Below, piece after piece: positions 51,560-61,076 of a stretch of 64,000 nt of DNA. The notes beneath the pieces were generated by a model that did not search any database, was not told where the DNA came from, and saw only the letters and a program-made list of their open reading frames with translations. The stretch is from JAZREA01 sp045660545 (GTDB lineage Bacteria > Bacillota > Clostridia > Monoglobales > Firm-18). The translations under genes were made by a program, and so were the position numbers. The DNA lies in contig JAZREA010000018.1 in assembly GCA_045660545.1 (NCBI GenBank), forward strand, positions 1 through 64,000. The letters are read 5' to 3'. Position 1 is the stretch's first letter, and the number at the start of each line of letters is the position of its first letter.

Positions 51560-52396
51560 ATGAAAATGGAAACCAGATGCGCTTCTAACCCAAAGGATGT
51601 AAAGCTATATACAACAGAGAGATTAAGAGAGGAATTTCATATATCCAAATTATTCCTTGAAGATGATATTAAGATGGTATATAGCCATATTGACAGGATT
51701 GTTGTTGCAGGACTTATGCCTGTTAATCAGGAGCTTAAGCTTGAAGGAGGTAAGGAGCTTGCGAGCAATTACTTTTTAGAAAGACGCGAAATGGGTTGCA
51801 TTAACATCGGTGGAGATGGTATAATTACCATTGATGGAGTTGCTTATAATATGAATGCAAGAGATGGTATTTATATTGGTAGGGGCAACAAAGATATCAG
51901 CTTTAAAAGTATCGATTCTAAAAATCCTGCAAAGTTTTACGTTGCATCTTGCCCTGCGCATACTTCGTACCCAATTGTAAAAATTGACATAGAAAAAGCT
52001 AAAAAATTACCGCTTGGTACTAACGAAGACTGTAATAAGAGAACAATTAATCAGTACATACACCCGTCAGTAATTAAGAGTTGTCAGCTTACGATGGGAC
52101 TTACAACATTAGAGCCGGGGTCGAATTGGAACACAATGCCTACACATACTCACGACAGAAGAATGGAAGTATACCTGTATCTTGATATGGGCGAAAATGA
52201 CGCAGTATTCCACCTTATGGGTGAGCCGAACGAAACAAGGCATATTATAATGCACAACGAGGAGGCGGTTATATCGCCAAGCTGGTCCATACACTCGGGA
52301 GTCGGTACAAAGGCTTACTCGTTTATCTGGGCAATGTGTGGAGAAAATCAGGAATTTGATGATATGGATTTTATTGAAACACGTAATCTTAGATAA
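51560..52396 (+). CDS. kduI: 5-dehydro-4-deoxy-D-glucuronate isomerase
   Basis: KduI converts 5-keto-4-deoxyuronate to 2,5-diketo-3-deoxygluconate, a step after cleavage of unsaturated oligouronides from pectin or glycosaminoglycans. From the ATG at 51560 the protein is 278 residues, the same as E. coli KduI. With this numbering the zinc ligands fall at the same positions: His196 and His198 (THTHDRRMEVY), Glu203 and His245 (SWSIHSG). GGAGG is 11 bases ahead; a TTG at 51551 is too close to it. It heads a three-gene operon with a GH88 hydrolase. Confidence 0.96.
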   Translation: MKMETRCASNPKDVKLYTTERLREEFHISKLFLEDDIKMVYSHIDRIVVAGLMPVNQELKLEGGKELASNYFLERREMGCINIGGDGIITIDGVAYNMNARDGIYIGRGNKDISFKSIDSKNPAKFYVASCPAHTSYPIVKIDIEKAKKLPLGTNEDCNKRTINQYIHPSVIKSCQLTMGLTTLEPGSNWNTMPTHTHDRRMEVYLYLDMGENDAVFHLMGEPNETRHIIMHNEEAVISPSWSIHSGVGTKAYSFIWAMCGENQEFDDMDFIETRNLR

Positions 52397-52420
52397 TTTA
52401 ATTCAAAGGAGATTTGTTTT

Positions 52421-53530
52421 ATGAATATTAGTGCAAACGACATGCGATGGGTAGACGAAACACTGAATAAATTAATCGACAAAGTATCAAAACTTGCACC
52501 TAAATTTTTAAACAAAATTCCATACCAGACTAAAGACGGTAAATATTATGATATGTATGCCAAGGAGCCTGATTGGTGGACAAATGGCTTTTACGGCGGT
52601 ATGTTGTGGCTTTTATATGAGAAAACCGGCAACGAGGAACTTTTAAAAGTAGCACGCAGTCAGGAAGAGCTGATGGACTCTGTATTGCTTCACGACTTTG
52701 ATGCTTTGCACCACGACGTAGGATTTATGTGGGATTTAACATCAAAGGCATCTTATGAACTTACAGGAGACAAAGCTTCACGCAACCGTGCTCTTTTGGC
52801 GGCGGCGACTTTGGCTTCCCGTGTTAATGTTAAGGGCAACTACATTCGTGCTTGGAACCACCACATAACTTATTCTATAATTGACTGTATGATGAATTTG
52901 CCGCTTCTTTACTGGGCGTCTCGTGAGACCGGGGACGAGCGTTTCCGTTATATTGCAGAGCTTCACGCTGATATGGCGGCGAAAGAGCATGTAAGAGAAG
53001 ACGGAAGTGTGGTACATATCGTTAACCACGCAGAAACCTCTACAGATATTGTTGAGACTATTGGTGGCCAGGGATACAAGGATGGTTCTACTTGGAGCAG
53101 AGGACAGTCCTGGGCGGTATATGGCTTTGCTTTAAGCTATATTTTTACCGGTAACGAAAAGTACCTTGCTACTGCCGAAAAGACAGCAAACTATTTCCTT
53201 GACGCTGTAAAGAAGAGAGACTACAAAGTTTTAACTGACTTTTGTGCTCCTGCGGAGCCGGTGTACTACGACAATTCCGCCGGTGCATGTGCAGCCTGCG
53301 GTATGATTGAGCTTTATAAAATCACTAAAAAGCAACACTACTTAGACGGTGCTATTAAGATTTTACAAGCAATGGAGGAAGACTGTATCTTTGACGACAC
53401 CAACGACTCAATTGTACAAAACTGCATGACATCTTACAGCGCAGGAAAACAAGTTGACCTTGTTTATGCTGACTTTTTCCTTTGCGAAGCTCTTTTGAAG
53501 CTTACGGGTTCGGACTTTTTGATTTGGTAA
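52421..53530 (+). CDS. GH88 unsaturated glucuronyl hydrolase
   Basis: This 369-residue (alpha/alpha)6-barrel enzyme hydrolyses the unsaturated uronic acid from the non-reducing end of oligosaccharides produced by polysaccharide lyases. Motifs: PDWWTNGFYGGMLWLLYE, HHDVGFMWDLTS with a likely catalytic Asp, AWNHHITYSIIDCMMNLPLL and STWSRGQSWAVYGF. It lacks a signal peptide, so it acts in the cytoplasm on imported disaccharides. Its product feeds KduI, encoded 25 bases upstream, which supports the call. Confidence 0.93.
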   Translation: MNISANDMRWVDETLNKLIDKVSKLAPKFLNKIPYQTKDGKYYDMYAKEPDWWTNGFYGGMLWLLYEKTGNEELLKVARSQEELMDSVLLHDFDALHHDVGFMWDLTSKASYELTGDKASRNRALLAAATLASRVNVKGNYIRAWNHHITYSIIDCMMNLPLLYWASRETGDERFRYIAELHADMAAKEHVREDGSVVHIVNHAETSTDIVETIGGQGYKDGSTWSRGQSWAVYGFALSYIFTGNEKYLATAEKTANYFLDAVKKRDYKVLTDFCAPAEPVYYDNSAGACAACGMIELYKITKKQHYLDGAIKILQAMEEDCIFDDTNDSIVQNCMTSYSAGKQVDLVYADFFLCEALLKLTGSDFLIW

Positions 53531-53567
53531 GGTATTTGCAAATAAGACATAGAATGGAGTATTTACT

Positions 53568-54572
53568 ATGAAAAGAGATATTAATGGCTTGATTGAAAAA
53601 ATTCGTGGTATTATTAAAACCCACGAAATATCAACAGGTGAGTATGCAAGGTGGCTTTGGGACAACCCGTCTAACCCGGGAAGAGAGCTGGGCGTTAACC
53701 CTTACGGATGCGCCGATGCTGCTAACATACTATACACAATAGGTGACTTTCCTACTGATGATAACGAGCGTGAAAAGTGGGTTGCTGCTCTTAGGAAATT
53801 GCAGGATAAAGATACGGGACTTTATGCTGAGAAGACTCACCATACACTGCACACTACCGCACACTGTCTTTCGGCTCTTCAGCTTTTTGACAAAAAGCCT
53901 CTTTATCCACTTACGGGCCTTGATAAATATAAGACAAAAGAGGGCCTTTATGAGCTTTTGGAAAGCATAAACTGGGATTTTTCGCCCTGGGCAGATTCTC
54001 ACAAAGGTGCCGGTATATACGCTGCGCTCAATGTTGCGGAAGAAGCTACTCCGGAGTGGAACGAATGGTATTTTCAGTGGTTCTGGGATGAAATGTGCCC
54101 GGATACAGGTATGTGGAGAAAGGGGTTTGTTACAACAAACAACTCCCCGCTTTATACTCATATGGGCGGTTCTTTTCATTATCTGTTTAACCATGAGCAT
54201 GCCAACATGCCTATAAGGTATCCTGAAAAGATGATTGATTCTTGTATTGAAATGTACAAAGACAATTTAGTTCCGGATGATTTTGCGTCTACCGTAAACT
54301 TTATTCAGGTTGACTGGGTGTACTGTATTACACGCCCATTAAGACAATGCGCTCACAGATATCAGGAATGTGTAGAGGTTATAGAAGATTTTGCACAAAG
54401 ATACATTGATTATCTTGAAAGTCTTGACCCCAAGACAGACGATGGAATGAATGATTTGCACGCGCTTTTTGGCTCGGTTTGTTGCCTTGCTGAGTTCCAA
54501 CAATTTTTAAAAGGAAAGATAATTACAGACAAGCCGCTAAAACTTGTACTTGACAGACGCCCATTTATTTGA
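53568..54572 (+). CDS. Unknown protein of the uronate operon, 334 aa
   Basis: I do not recognise the family by name. The soluble protein is rich in Trp, Tyr, His and helical repeats (YARWLWDNPSNPGRELG, THHTLHTTAHCLSALQLF, WYFQWFWDEMCPDTGMW). These recall alpha/alpha-toroid enzymes such as glycoside hydrolases or prenyltransferase-fold proteins. It has no signal peptide. Position as the last gene after kduI and the GH88 gene suggests a cytoplasmic role in breaking down the same glycan, but no catalytic residue can be assigned from sequence alone. Confidence 0.6.
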   Translation: MKRDINGLIEKIRGIIKTHEISTGEYARWLWDNPSNPGRELGVNPYGCADAANILYTIGDFPTDDNEREKWVAALRKLQDKDTGLYAEKTHHTLHTTAHCLSALQLFDKKPLYPLTGLDKYKTKEGLYELLESINWDFSPWADSHKGAGIYAALNVAEEATPEWNEWYFQWFWDEMCPDTGMWRKGFVTTNNSPLYTHMGGSFHYLFNHEHANMPIRYPEKMIDSCIEMYKDNLVPDDFASTVNFIQVDWVYCITRPLRQCAHRYQECVEVIEDFAQRYIDYLESLDPKTDDGMNDLHALFGSVCCLAEFQQFLKGKIITDKPLKLVLDRRPFI

Positions 54573-54636
54573 TATTTTGGTACTAATAGAATTTGGCTTT
54601 TATGACCAAATTACGATATCGAAAGGTTGTGTTTGA

Positions 54637-55092
54637 ATGCGTTGTGTATTTTGCGGATTTGTGGAAAGTAAAGTTATTGATTCGCGCTCTGCGGACGACG
54701 GAAGTTCTATTAGAAGAAGAAGGGAATGCCTGGAATGCGGTAAAAGGTTTACCACCTACGAAAAGGTTGAAAGCATTCCGCTGATTGTAATTAAAAAGGA
54801 CAAGACAAGACAGCAGTTTGACCGTGACAAGGTTTTAAACGGTCTTCTGCGTGCTTGCGAAAAAAGGCCTGTTACATATCAGCAGCTTGAACAGATTGTC
54901 GACAGAATTGAAAGTAGCATACAAAACGCATTAAAACGCGAAATTTCTTCTGATGAAATCGGTGAAATGATTATGAGAGAGCTCAAAGAAATTGACGAGG
55001 TTGCTTACGTGCGTTTTGCCTCGGTTTACAGGCAATTTAAGGACGTAAACACGTTTATGGACGAGCTTAAAAAGATTTTAAAGGAGAAATAA
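54637..55092 (+). CDS. nrdR: Transcriptional repressor NrdR
   Basis: NrdR is a zinc-ribbon, ATP-cone repressor of ribonucleotide reductase genes. The 151-residue protein has zinc ligands Cys3, Cys6, Cys31 and Cys34 (MRCVFC and RRECLECGKRFTTYE) and an ATP-cone domain (about 49-139; IPLIVIKKDKTRQQFDRDKV). The start follows CGAAAGG at a long spacing. The following PHP gene begins three bases after its stop, so the two are co-transcribed. Confidence 0.96.
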   Translation: MRCVFCGFVESKVIDSRSADDGSSIRRRRECLECGKRFTTYEKVESIPLIVIKKDKTRQQFDRDKVLNGLLRACEKRPVTYQQLEQIVDRIESSIQNALKREISSDEIGEMIMRELKEIDEVAYVRFASVYRQFKDVNTFMDELKKILKEK

Positions 55093-55095
55093 GAT

Positions 55096-55938
55096 ATGAC
55101 CAGAATGATTGACTTACATGTGCATACCACTGCTTCGGATGGCACATACAGTCCTTCGGGTGTTGTATCTTTGGGTTTAAAGGCAGGACTTGCGGCGATA
55201 GCTATTACCGACCACGACACTGTTGATGGTGTACAGGAGGCTGTTGATGCTGCAAAGGATACTGCTATTGAAGTCGTTCCCGGTGTTGAGCTTAGTGTTG
55301 GCAATACGGACGATGTCCATATTGTCGGGTTATATGTTAATATATATCAGGAAGACTTTGCTAAGAAAATGCAAATTCTAAATGGTTATCGTGTAGAGCG
55401 AAACGCTGCAATGTTAGAGTCTATAAAAGGACTTGGTTATGATGTTTCGCTTGACGAGCTTAAAAAGACCGCGGGAACGGATAATATTTGCAGACTTCAT
55501 ATCGCGAACTATCTGCAACAAAAAGGGATTGTAAGCGATTACAGAAAGGCTTTTAAACGATTTTTGTTCCCTGCTGCAAAGACATATGTCCCTATGCAGC
55601 ATCTGAGTGAGCAAGAGGGCATTGAAGCTATTTTAAAAAGCGGCGGATTACCCTTTTTGGCCCATATTAATTACCTTAAAATGTCTGATGATATGATAGA
55701 GGAAACTGTTAAGAGGCTGATGGGCTATGGACTTGCCGGGATTGAGGCTTTTTATTCAGGATACGACAAAAAAACCGAACTTTTAGCACATAAAATGTGC
55801 GAAAAATTCGGTCTTCTAAAGAGCGGTGGTACGGACTTTCACGGTGCAAGGCGCAGAGGCGTATACCTTGGTACCGGTAAGGGAAACCTCTGCATACCGT
55901 ACGAGTACCTACTCGACATTAAGAATAAAATCAGATAG
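55096..55938 (+). CDS. PHP-domain phosphoesterase (TrpH/YciV type)
   Basis: This 280-residue PHP protein has metal-binding motifs IDLHVHTTASDGTYSP, AITDHDTVDG, PGVELSV and KSGGTDFHG. It matches the YciV/TrpH group, which includes 5'-3' exoribonuclease RNase AM and 3',5'-nucleotide phosphatases. GAGAAATAAG overlaps the nrdR end. The last 30 bases overlap the end of the convergent murC gene. Confidence 0.88.
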   Translation: MTRMIDLHVHTTASDGTYSPSGVVSLGLKAGLAAIAITDHDTVDGVQEAVDAAKDTAIEVVPGVELSVGNTDDVHIVGLYVNIYQEDFAKKMQILNGYRVERNAAMLESIKGLGYDVSLDELKKTAGTDNICRLHIANYLQQKGIVSDYRKAFKRFLFPAAKTYVPMQHLSEQEGIEAILKSGGLPFLAHINYLKMSDDMIEETVKRLMGYGLAGIEAFYSGYDKKTELLAHKMCEKFGLLKSGGTDFHGARRRGVYLGTGKGNLCIPYEYLLDIKNKIR

Positions 55939-57264
55939 CTTAGTAATTGTTCCGGCGCCCATCGTTATTACGATATCGCCGGGCTTTACTGATTCTTTAA
56001 TTTGCTTCGCTATGTCAGAGAAATCTGAAATATAGCGGGCATTTTTTATTTCTGCCGCTAAATCCTGTGCTGTTATTCCGACGGTGTTTTTCTCTCTTGC
56101 TGCGTAAATGTCTGTTATGATTACGTTGTCGTACTTGGAAAGAACGGAAACGAAGTCGGAAAACAAAGCCTTTGTTCTGGAAAAAGTATGTGGTTGGAAA
56201 ATTATGTGGGTTTTATTATGTTGCATATTTGTAGCTATGCTGTGTGTAGCTAAAATCTCTGTGGGATGATGCGCGTAGTCGTCGTATATTTTAGCTCCGT
56301 TGATTTCACCTTTGTATTCAAAACGGCGCTTTGTTCCGGTAAAATCAGAAATTCCTCTTGCAATAACTTCCGGCGAAACCCCAAACCTGTATGCTGCTGC
56401 AAAAACAGCAAGGGCGTTTGAAACATTGTGTGCCCCGCCGACAGAAAGGCTTATTCTTACCAGAGCGCTGTCCTTGTGCATAACGTCAAAGCTTGCGCAT
56501 CCGTTTTCGTCGTAGGAGATGTTGGCGTATGAAAATTCGCCACTTTTGCCGTAAGTTATTTTTTCACATTCTACGTCTTTTGCGGCTTTTAATACGTTTT
56601 GGTCGTCAGCATTAATAACAACAAATCCGTGCTTTGGAATCTTTTTCATAAACTTATTAAACGACTCGATTATCTGGTCAATTCCGCTGAAATAGTCGAG
56701 GTGGTCTTCTTCGATGTTTAAGATTATCGCAGAATATGGGTTGAACTTTAAAAAGCTGTCAACATATTCGCAACCTTCGAAAACAAGATACTTTTCCGAG
56801 CCGATTTTGTAGTTGCCGCCTATCATATTAAACTCGCCGCCTACAAGCACGGTCGGGTCTAAATCTGCACCCAGCATAACGCTTGATAACATAGAAGTTG
56901 TAGTGGTTTTACCGTGCGTGCCGCTTATGGAAATGGGCATTTCGTACTCTAACATAAGCATACCTAAAAAGTCGGCACGTTCCATTGTCTTGATACCCTT
57001 GTCCCTGGCAGCAACAAGCTCGGGATTATCTTTTGAAATAGCGGCAGTATATACAACCAGGTCCGGGTTTGAAATGTTTTCAGCCCTTTGACCGATATGA
57101 ATCTCTGCTCCGTCTTTTCTTAAAACTTCAATTATTGAACTATCGGACCCGTCTGAACCGGTTACTTTATAACCTCTGACAAGAAGTGTGTGAGCAAGCG
57201 CGCTCATGCTGATACCGCCGATACCTATGAAATGTACATGTTTATGTACGTTTGCTTTTTCCAT
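55909..57264 (-). CDS. murC: UDP-N-acetylmuramate--L-alanine ligase
   Basis: MurC adds L-alanine to UDP-MurNAc using ATP. The protein is 451 residues from the ATG at 57264, six bases after AGGGGTG; an in-frame GTG nine bases earlier would overlap that site. Domains: N-terminal UDP-binding Rossmann fold (HFIGIGGISMSALAHTL), central ATP-binding domain with SGTHGKTTTTSM, and a C-terminal domain with DDYAHHPTEI and FQPHTFSRTKAL. It is transcribed from a promoter shared back-to-back with spoVG, and its 3' end overlaps the PHP gene by 30 bases. Confidence 0.96.
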   Translation of the reverse strand: MEKANVHKHVHFIGIGGISMSALAHTLLVRGYKVTGSDGSDSSIIEVLRKDGAEIHIGQRAENISNPDLVVYTAAISKDNPELVAARDKGIKTMERADFLGMLMLEYEMPISISGTHGKTTTTSMLSSVMLGADLDPTVLVGGEFNMIGGNYKIGSEKYLVFEGCEYVDSFLKFNPYSAIILNIEEDHLDYFSGIDQIIESFNKFMKKIPKHGFVVINADDQNVLKAAKDVECEKITYGKSGEFSYANISYDENGCASFDVMHKDSALVRISLSVGGAHNVSNALAVFAAAYRFGVSPEVIARGISDFTGTKRRFEYKGEINGAKIYDDYAHHPTEILATHSIATNMQHNKTHIIFQPHTFSRTKALFSDFVSVLSKYDNVIITDIYAAREKNTVGITAQDLAAEIKNARYISDFSDIAKQIKESVKPGDIVITMGAGTITKLSDFILNVE

Positions 57265-57317
57265 AGTTAACACCCCTAAATTTGTTCGTTAAAACAATTT
57301 ATTAACACTTATTTATT

Positions 57318-57346
57318 ATTATATAACAAATTTATCAAAAAATCAA
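57318..57346 (-). promoter_or_regulatory. Probable promoter of murC
   Basis: On the minus strand TTGATT (57346-57341), 17-base spacer, TATAAT (57323-57318). The 162-bp gap to spoVG is very A/T-rich; no clear spoVG promoter was identified. Confidence 0.7.
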
Positions 57347-57426
57347 AATATTTATGGATTTTTTTTTGAAAATGTTGTAAAATATATATTGCAAATGAAA
57401 ATGCTATTTAAAAGGTGGGTAACTAA

Positions 57427-57711
57427 ATGCAGATTACTGACATCAAAATTAGAAGAATTAATGCCGAGGGCAAGATGAGGGCTGTTGTTTCTATTACCTT
57501 TGACAACGAGTTTGTCGTTCATGACATCAAGGTTATCGAAGGTGCGGACAAGCTTTTTATCGCTATGCCCAGCAGAAAAACTCCTGAGGGTGAGTACAGG
57601 GATATTGCACACCCTATTAATTCTAATATGCGCGAGGTTATTGAGTCTAAAATAATCGAGGCGTACAACGTTGCAAAGGAGTCGGAAGAGACTTCAGCAC
57701 AGACAGAATAA
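57427..57711 (+). CDS. spoVG: SpoVG-family regulator
   Basis: SpoVG is a small nucleic-acid-binding regulator involved in septation and sporulation control. The 94-residue protein shows the family pattern MQITDIKIRRINAEGKMRAV, FVVHDIKVIEG and MPSRKTPEGEYRDIAHPINS. It ends with a short acidic tail. AAAGGTGGGT precedes the ATG. It is monocistronic with a long-loop hairpin after it. Confidence 0.96.
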   Translation: MQITDIKIRRINAEGKMRAVVSITFDNEFVVHDIKVIEGADKLFIAMPSRKTPEGEYRDIAHPINSNMREVIESKIIEAYNVAKESEETSAQTE

Positions 57712-57715
57712 ACTT

Positions 57716-57770
57716 GGAAAGCGTAGGTATAAGATTGCAAAACAGCAAGTGTAACTGCGCTTTCCTTTTT
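57716..57770 (+). terminator. Probable terminator of spoVG
   Basis: GGAAAGCG (57716-57723) pairs with CGCTTTCC (57758-57765), followed by TTTTT. The 34-base loop is long for an intrinsic terminator but the stem and U tract are good. Confidence 0.6.
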
Positions 57771-57815
57771 GCAATTACATATATTTTTGCTATATTTACG
57801 AAAGGGACGTAGTCT

Positions 57816-60800
57816 ATGTCTTTAAGAATTGTTTATGGTCTTTCCGGAAGCGGAAAGAGCGAATATTGTTTTAACAAAATTGAAGATATTGTAAATAACA
57901 CCAAGGCCAAAGTTATCTACATGGTTCCAGAGCAGTATTCTTTGCAGGCGGAACGCGTTGTTTCGGACCGCTTCGCCAAAAAGGCTATGGACCGCGTTGA
58001 AGTTTTAGGCTTTGAGAGACTGGCGAGCAAGGTGTTTTCTTTGGTTGGGCCTTCGCTTTGCGATTATCTTGACGACAACGCAAAGATTATGCTGGTTGAA
58101 AAGGTGCTTTTAAAGTTAAAGGGAAAGCTAACGTATTTTTCGACCGGTGCAGATGTTTTTGGGTTTGCGTCCGTTATGGCAGATATTATTAAGACGTTAA
58201 AGTCGGCAAATGTTGATTATAACCTTTTAATTCAGGCGGCGAACGAATCGAAAAGTGAACAGGTTAAGCTTAAATTTCACGATATTGCGCTTATTTTAGA
58301 AGAATACAACAAGTTTTTTATAACACCTTATGCAGACAGCGACGACGACCTTTGTGCACTTAAAAGTAAGATTGAAAAGTTTGGGTTGTTTCGTGATACA
58401 TATATTTTTATGGACAATTACGACTCGTTTTCAAAACAACAGCTTGATGTTATCAGTGTTCTTTTGAAAAGCTGCCCGCGTGTAACGCTTACTTTAACTT
58501 GCGACAGCTTAAAATACGAAGATGATTTTGCGCTCTTTTACAGGTCGCAGATTACTGCGGATACAGTGATTAAAATGGCAATTGACGGATCTGTTGAAGT
58601 TGAGCCAAACGTCTACTTAAAAGGTGATTTTGACGGCGAATCCGAGCTTTGCTTTTTAAAGAACAACTTTTTTGCGAAAAAGCGGGAAATATCAGAAAAA
58701 CCAACAAAGGACATCAGCATTTGTGTGGGTAAAAACTATCTCGAGGAGGTAGAACAGATTGCTACACAAATCAGGCGTCTTGTGAGGAAAAACAATTACA
58801 GATACAAAGATATCGCGGTCGTTACAAGAAACCCTGACGTGTACTACGGACTTATTGAAAACGTGTTTGAAAAATACGGAATTTTGTACACCATCACAGA
58901 CCAGACTGCGTCTGCAAACAACTTTTTACATGTTGCTATGACCTCGGTTTTTGAAATTCTTGCATCAAACTACTCGTTTGAATCGGTTTTTGGGTTTGTG
59001 CGCAGTCCTTTTTGCGCCCTGTCTGATTCCGACAAGTTTTTGCTCGAAAACTACGTTATTGAGTCGGGCAACACGGCTCAGCTTTGGAAAGTGGGTTACG
59101 AAACAAAATATAAGGGAAGTTTTAGCGACTACGACTTTGAGAGGATATGCAGAGCCTTTGACTATGTGAGAGACTGCATAGATTCCTTTGCAAAGCACTT
59201 TGCAGGAAGAAAAAAAGCCTCTGATATTGTTCAGGCATACAGCGACTTTTTAGACTACATAAAGGCGGAAGATGTAGTTAAAAAAATTGTTTTACGTATG
59301 AGAAAATCGGGTAAAATGCGCCTTGCGGACGAGACGCTTTCGGTGTACACGCACATTATTAATTCTGTAAACCAGATGAACCTTTATTTTGGTGAAGATA
59401 ATATTACTTTTGAAAAATTTTATAAGATCCTCAAAACCAGTATTGAAAATCCAAGCATAGGCAACATACCAACAGGAGTTGACGATGTTTTGGTTACGAG
59501 CATTGACAGGTTCCGTGGGCTTCGGGCAAAGGCTTTGTTTGTCTTGGGTGCCGTTGAAGGAAGTATTCCCCGTGGATATATAGGAGAGGGCCTGTTAAAG
59601 GACGGCGAGCTTAAAGTTTTAGGCATTGAAGAGACTGTTTTAAGAAAACACTCCGACGAAAACTACGTTGTTTACAGACTGTTTTCTTCCGCTTGCGATA
59701 AGCTTTATGTCTCTTACCCGATTGCTGACAACGAGGGTGGTGCGGTAGCCCCTTCGCAAATTGTTGCTGATATTAAGGAAATATTCCCAAATGTAAATAT
59801 AATTCAAAATGTGTATCAAAAGCTTAACTACATAGATGAGATAGAAGGTGTTGTTCCTACTTTTAACAAGGTCATACAGCACAAGGCGGAAGGTTTTTGG
59901 GAACAGGCGCTGTTGTGGTTTAAAAACAACAGGCCCGATTACTATGCGGTTTTATGCAAGGCGAAAGAATATGACAACTTGCCCGAAAAACTGCTTTTTG
60001 AAAACGTAAGGGCCCTTTACAGAACGGAAAATATGAAATCAAGTATATCTAAAATCGAAATGTATAACAGGTGCGCTTTTTCGTACTTTGTTCGTTACGG
60101 GCTAAATGTCAGGGAAAGAAACGTATATCAGTTACAAGCAAGAGACTACGGCACATATGCTCACGAAATTGTTGATAAGTATTCGGACTTTCTTAAAGAA
60201 AACGGCTCTGCAAATATAAGCGAAGAGTTGTGCGCTAAAAAGACTGCTGAGATTACAAAAGCCGTGCTGGACGAAGCGCTAAGCGGATATTACAAAGAGT
60301 CTGAAAGAAACAGATATGTATATAACAAAATGCAGCAGATGATGAATACTGTTCTATGGAACATTACTCAGTTTTATAACGAAAACGAGTACGTCTTGCT
60401 TGGAAACGAAGTGGAGTTTGAGGACGGCGGCTTCTTTGAACCGATTGAAATTGAGCTTTCCGATAAAAGCGTTGTAAGGCTCACGGGAAAGGTCGACAGG
60501 GTAGACGTAAGACGGACTGATAATGGAGACTTTATCAGTATTGTAGACTACAAGTCGAGTGAAAAGAACATTGAATTTGAAAAGATACTCTGTGGCGTTC
60601 AGATTCAGTTGCCCGTTTATCTTAAAGCTATATCCGAAGGTTTGTCAAAAGGTGAAAGGGCTGTTATGCCTGCCGCTATGTTCTATTATCACATAGACGA
60701 CCCGATAGTTGACGCTAAAAAAACACTTTCGGACGATAAGATTAAACAGGAAGTTTTAAAGAAGCTGAGAATGAAGGGAATTATAATCGAAAGCGAGGAA

Positions 60801-61076
60801 ATATCAGGGCTTTATACGATTAAGAAAAACATTACTTCTTCAAGGATTGACAAGCTTTGTAACACCGCTATTAATAAGGTCAAGACAACGCTTGATAAAA
60901 TAGTCGGCGGCGACATATCCATTAACCCGCTGAGGTTCGGGCAGTCTACGTCGTGCGACTATTGCCCTTATTGGAATGTATGCAGCTTTGACACAGCTCT
61001 TAATAAAAACGAGTATAAAAACCGCAAAAAACTGGATATGGAGGAGTTTTTTGAATATGCAGACAAGATGGACTAA
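57816..61076 (+). CDS. addB: ATP-dependent helicase/nuclease subunit B
   Basis: AddB pairs with AddA to process double-strand breaks (functional counterpart of RecBCD). The 1086-residue protein has an N-terminal P-loop GLSGSGKS (8-15), a helicase-like core, and a C-terminal RecB-type nuclease domain (GKVDRVDV, SIVDYKSS). The iron-sulfur ligands of AddB are Cys753 (YNRCAFSYFV) and Cys1047, Cys1050 and Cys1056 (CDYCPYWNVC). GAAAGGGACG precedes the ATG. Its end overlaps addA by 20 bases. Confidence 0.96.
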   Translation: MSLRIVYGLSGSGKSEYCFNKIEDIVNNTKAKVIYMVPEQYSLQAERVVSDRFAKKAMDRVEVLGFERLASKVFSLVGPSLCDYLDDNAKIMLVEKVLLKLKGKLTYFSTGADVFGFASVMADIIKTLKSANVDYNLLIQAANESKSEQVKLKFHDIALILEEYNKFFITPYADSDDDLCALKSKIEKFGLFRDTYIFMDNYDSFSKQQLDVISVLLKSCPRVTLTLTCDSLKYEDDFALFYRSQITADTVIKMAIDGSVEVEPNVYLKGDFDGESELCFLKNNFFAKKREISEKPTKDISICVGKNYLEEVEQIATQIRRLVRKNNYRYKDIAVVTRNPDVYYGLIENVFEKYGILYTITDQTASANNFLHVAMTSVFEILASNYSFESVFGFVRSPFCALSDSDKFLLENYVIESGNTAQLWKVGYETKYKGSFSDYDFERICRAFDYVRDCIDSFAKHFAGRKKASDIVQAYSDFLDYIKAEDVVKKIVLRMRKSGKMRLADETLSVYTHIINSVNQMNLYFGEDNITFEKFYKILKTSIENPSIGNIPTGVDDVLVTSIDRFRGLRAKALFVLGAVEGSIPRGYIGEGLLKDGELKVLGIEETVLRKHSDENYVVYRLFSSACDKLYVSYPIADNEGGAVAPSQIVADIKEIFPNVNIIQNVYQKLNYIDEIEGVVPTFNKVIQHKAEGFWEQALLWFKNNRPDYYAVLCKAKEYDNLPEKLLFENVRALYRTENMKSSISKIEMYNRCAFSYFVRYGLNVRERNVYQLQARDYGTYAHEIVDKYSDFLKENGSANISEELCAKKTAEITKAVLDEALSGYYKESERNRYVYNKMQQMMNTVLWNITQFYNENEYVLLGNEVEFEDGGFFEPIEIELSDKSVVRLTGKVDRVDVRRTDNGDFISIVDYKSSEKNIEFEKILCGVQIQLPVYLKAISEGLSKGERAVMPAAMFYYHIDDPIVDAKKTLSDDKIKQEVLKKLRMKGIIIESEEISGLYTIKKNITSSRIDKLCNTAINKVKTTLDKIVGGDISINPLRFGQSTSCDYCPYWNVCSFDTALNKNEYKNRKKLDMEEFFEYADKMD

